Below, in pieces: positions 5,577-6,186 of a stretch of DNA of 6,186 nucleotides. The notes under the pieces are model-generated. The model was given only the letters and a program-made list of their open reading frames with translations, searched no databases and was not told the DNA's origin. Source of the stretch: Acidobacteriota bacterium (GTDB lineage: Bacteria > Acidobacteriota > Terriglobia > Versatilivoradales > Versatilivoraceae); the NCBI GenBank assembly GCA_026706225.1, contig JAPOZE010000444.1:1-6186 (forward strand), in the 5' to 3' direction. How positions within the stretch are numbered: the first letter of the stretch is position 1; each line of letters opens with the position of its first letter. The translations under genes were made by a program, and so were the position numbers.

Positions 5577-6186
5577 GTGAAGTTCTGGAACCAGACGGCT
5601 GCCATTTTGATGAAGGACCTCCTGACAGAATACAGGACCAAGGATGTCCTGACCTCCATGCTGCTGTTCGGGCTCCTGGTCATCCTGATGTTCAACTTCG
5701 CTTTCGAGCCCGATTCGGAGGAAATCAGGAAGTTCGGACCGGGACTCCTGTGGATGACCTTTATTTTCGCGGGACTTCTGGGCATGAACCGGTCCTTTGC
5801 CGGCGAAAAGGAGAACGACGCCCTGGAGGGATTGATGCTGTCTCCGGTGAAATGGAGCAGCATCTACCTGGGAAAGATGCTGGCCAACCTGATCTTCCTG
5901 CTGCTGGCCGAGGCCATCATCCTCTGCCTGTTCTCCCTCCTCTTCAACTACGGCATCTGGCCCAGGATCGGATGGATGGCGGCCATCACCTTCCTGGGGA
6001 CTCTCGGCTTTGCCTCGGTGGGGACCCTGCTGGCCGCCGTTTCCGCCAACACCCGCATGAGCGAGGTCATGCTGCCGGTGCTGCTGGTGCCCCTGGTCCT
6101 GCCCGTGATCCTCAGCGTGGTCCTGGCAACCGCCGCCAATTTCGCCCAACCCCCGGAAGAACGGGTGATGTTTTTCTGGATGCAGG
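5577..6186 (+). CDS. ccmB: Heme exporter permease CcmB, 3' partial
   Basis: CcmB is the integral-membrane partner of CcmA in the System I heme-handling ABC complex. The frame is open from a GTG at 5577 to the right edge and gives 203 codons, most of a family that is usually about 220 residues long. It begins KFWNQTAAILMKDLLTEYRT, the typical cytoplasmic entry helix with K-D-L..E.R. Predicted membrane helices lie near residues 24-43, 56-75, 102-123, 132-155 and 165-185. The conserved cytoplasmic loop between helices 2 and 3 is present: FAGEKENDALEGLMLSP at 74-90, matching the E....ALEGL..SP pattern of CcmB. The start is 82 bases after the ccmA stop. Only the last stretch, with the sixth helix, is missing. 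ccmC would be expected next if the operon continues in the usual order, but it is outside the window. Confidence 0.95.
   Translation, partial: MKFWNQTAAILMKDLLTEYRTKDVLTSMLLFGLLVILMFNFAFEPDSEEIRKFGPGLLWMTFIFAGLLGMNRSFAGEKENDALEGLMLSPVKWSSIYLGKMLANLIFLLLAEAIILCLFSLLFNYGIWPRIGWMAAITFLGTLGFASVGTLLAAVSANTRMSEVMLPVLLVPLVLPVILSVVLATAANFAQPPEERVMFFWMQ

Overview
The window is a slice of a bacterial cytochrome c maturation (System I, Ccm) operon. All genes are on the + strand and closely packed. In order they are: the 3' part of ccmE (heme chaperone), complete ccmF (heme lyase core), ccmH (thiol-reductase-type subunit with a variant cysteine motif), a short CcmI-like membrane protein, a secreted and membrane-anchored protein with a carboxypeptidase-regulatory-like beta domain and no assigned function, complete ccmA (ABC ATPase), and the first ~200 codons of ccmB (heme exporter permease), which runs off the right edge.

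The DNA is GC-rich, with strong G/C preference at third codon positions. That bias produces many long antisense shadow frames, none of which I regard as genes. The Cys-type CcmE (CxxxY in place of HxxxY), the CxCxC-type CcmH and a carboxypeptidase-regulatory-like protein inside the cluster fit a non-proteobacterial Gram-negative, most likely Acidobacteriota or a neighbouring phylum. This taxonomic guess is an inference from protein character, not a search result.

How the parts work together, from family knowledge: CcmA and CcmB (with CcmC, not seen here) use ATP to load or release heme on CcmE at the outer face of the inner membrane. CcmE carries heme covalently to CcmF. CcmF, with CcmH and CcmI, joins heme to the reduced CxxCH motif of apocytochrome c. 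The uncharacterised 375-residue protein sits between the ccmEFHI half and the ccmAB half and is predicted to face the same compartment, so a role in cytochrome or heme handling is plausible but unproven.

No RNA genes, mobile elements, CRISPR arrays or convincing promoters or terminators were seen. No gene-free gap exceeds about 130 bases. I do not see a wholly new system. The points worth a second look are the variant heme-binding residue of CcmE, its coexistence with an unusual cysteine-rich CcmH, the unassigned protein embedded in the operon, and the absence of ccmG between ccmF and ccmH.
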